From Xenopus tropicalis (lineage: Eukaryota > Chordata > Amphibia > Anura > Pipidae): a DNA stretch of 64,000 bases. The stretch is from positions 111,205,429-111,269,428 of the forward strand of contig NC_030684.2 in NCBI RefSeq assembly GCF_000004195.4. The letters are read 5' to 3'. The notes beneath the pieces are model-generated. The model was not told where the DNA came from, searched no databases, and saw nothing but the letters and a program-made list of their open reading frames with translations. The position numbers were made by a program, and so were the translations under genes. Below are positions 63,130-64,000 of this stretch, piece by piece; position 1 is the stretch's first letter; each line of letters begins with the position of its first letter.

Positions 63130-63439
63130 TACAGGTATAGGACCCATTATCCAGAATGCTCAGGACCAAGGGTATTCCGGATAAGGGGTCTTTCCGTAAT
63201 TTGGTAAATCTCCATCATCAATAAAAATCAATAAAACATTAATTAAACCCAATAGGAGTGTTTTGCATCCAAAAAGGATTAATTATATCTTAGTTGGGAT
63301 CAATTTCAAGGTACTGTTTTATTATTACAGAGAAAAAAGAAATCAGTTTTAAAATTCTGAACCATTTTATTAAAATGGAGTCTATGGGAGACGGGCTTTC
63401 TGGATAACGGGTTTCCAGATAACGGATCCCATACCTGTA
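63130..63439. mobile_element. 'cccattatccag' MITE, copy 3, opposite orientation
   Basis: The left end tacaggtataggacccatt pairs with the right end aacggatcccatacctgta. Interior sequence (tatcttagttgggatca) is the reverse complement of the landmark in copy 2, so the two neighbouring copies point in opposite directions. Confidence 0.8.
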
Positions 63440-64000
63440 TAGGTAGGGATGCACAGGTGAGCAGCAACCCAGCGAGTTCATTGCATTGTCACTGACAGGA
63501 GAGCAGACAGGGCCTTTCCTTAAGCAAAGCAGCTGCTCAGTACATTGTGCCGGTGGTTTTTGTGCCGGTGGTTTTTGTGCCGGAGAGAAAAGCTTTTTTT
63601 TTCAGAGCAGATAAACTCATCTTCTGACTCCATAATCCCTACATTGGAAAGATCCTTTTACTAGTAATCTGATAGTCGCCCCCCCCCCCCTCAAAAAAAA
63701 AAAATCTTTGTGGATTGTTACCAACTAGAAATAATCCCTTTAAACAGGATGATAGGGCCAATATTGGAACAAAGGGGAAACCTGCAAAAATAACAATGTT
63801 TCCTAAACCTGCCGTATCCGGTAACAGTCAATTTGTATCTGCGCCTGCCAGCGAGTGAGATTTAGCTGCAGATACTCCGGATGTGACCGCGAGAGATACA
63901 GAAACATCCAAAGCAGCCCCTAAAGGAGATGGAGTGTGTAGGGCTGGGCTGCAGAGCCAATGTTACTGTCTCTAGCCAACAACTGTCTTTCTTCTTTCTT
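63440..64000. other. Intergenic end of window
   Basis: No gene recognised. A short tandem triplication of gtgccggtggttttt is at 63547-63585, and a C10/A12 simple tract lies around 63680-63703. Confidence 0.6.

Overview
The window is vertebrate nuclear DNA, almost certainly from a Xenopus frog. Spliced coding exons with consensus GT/AG junctions sit in long AT-rich introns. Many dispersed repeats are types I recognise from Xenopus: TTAA-flanked foldback MITEs, 8-bp-duplication hAT-like MITEs, and repeats carrying the 'cccattatccag' motif. The species (X. tropicalis or X. laevis) cannot be settled from the sequence alone.

Only one protein-coding gene is supported: the 3' half of meis2, a TALE homeobox transcription factor, on the + strand. 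Five exons are readable: 77 bp (17792-17868, homeodomain with the PYP loop), 59 bp (33569-33627, recognition helix WFINARRR), 111 bp (35243-35353), a short alternative exon ending in ...GQWHYM-stop (36086-36170), and the distal terminal exon (40986 to about 42304). The 111-bp exon has a second acceptor that would remove seven residues (FLLDPSV). The 36086 exon gives the short C-terminus when included; skipping it gives the long C-terminus. The long C-terminus here is clearly diverged and looks as if two compensating indels have shifted its middle out of the ancestral frame.

Layout: 1-17791 is intron, with several foldback MITEs and one nested hAT insertion (4650-5172). 17869-33568 is a 15.7-kb intron holding MITEs, a dead Tc1-like transposase fragment, a nested retroposed insert and complex repeat-poor blocks that may be conserved enhancers. 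33628-40985 contains the three short last introns, again with repeat-poor blocks. From about 42305 to 64000 I see no gene. That intergenic part holds candidate regulatory blocks, two large minisatellites (47578-48437 and 49546-51185), a CpG-rich block (about 51270-52070), a CR1/L2-like retrotransposon 3' fragment, a 1077-bp hAT-like element with an internal minisatellite, and a cluster of MITEs near the end.

The longest open frames (up to 315 codons) are products of tandem repeats and are not genes. I found no CRISPR array, operon or bacterial-type system, and no convincing RNA gene. The most interesting points are the meis2 C-terminal isoform architecture with its degraded distal exon, the nested transposon insertions with exact target-site duplications, and the minisatellites downstream of meis2. 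Conservation could not be tested here, so all regulatory calls are inferences.
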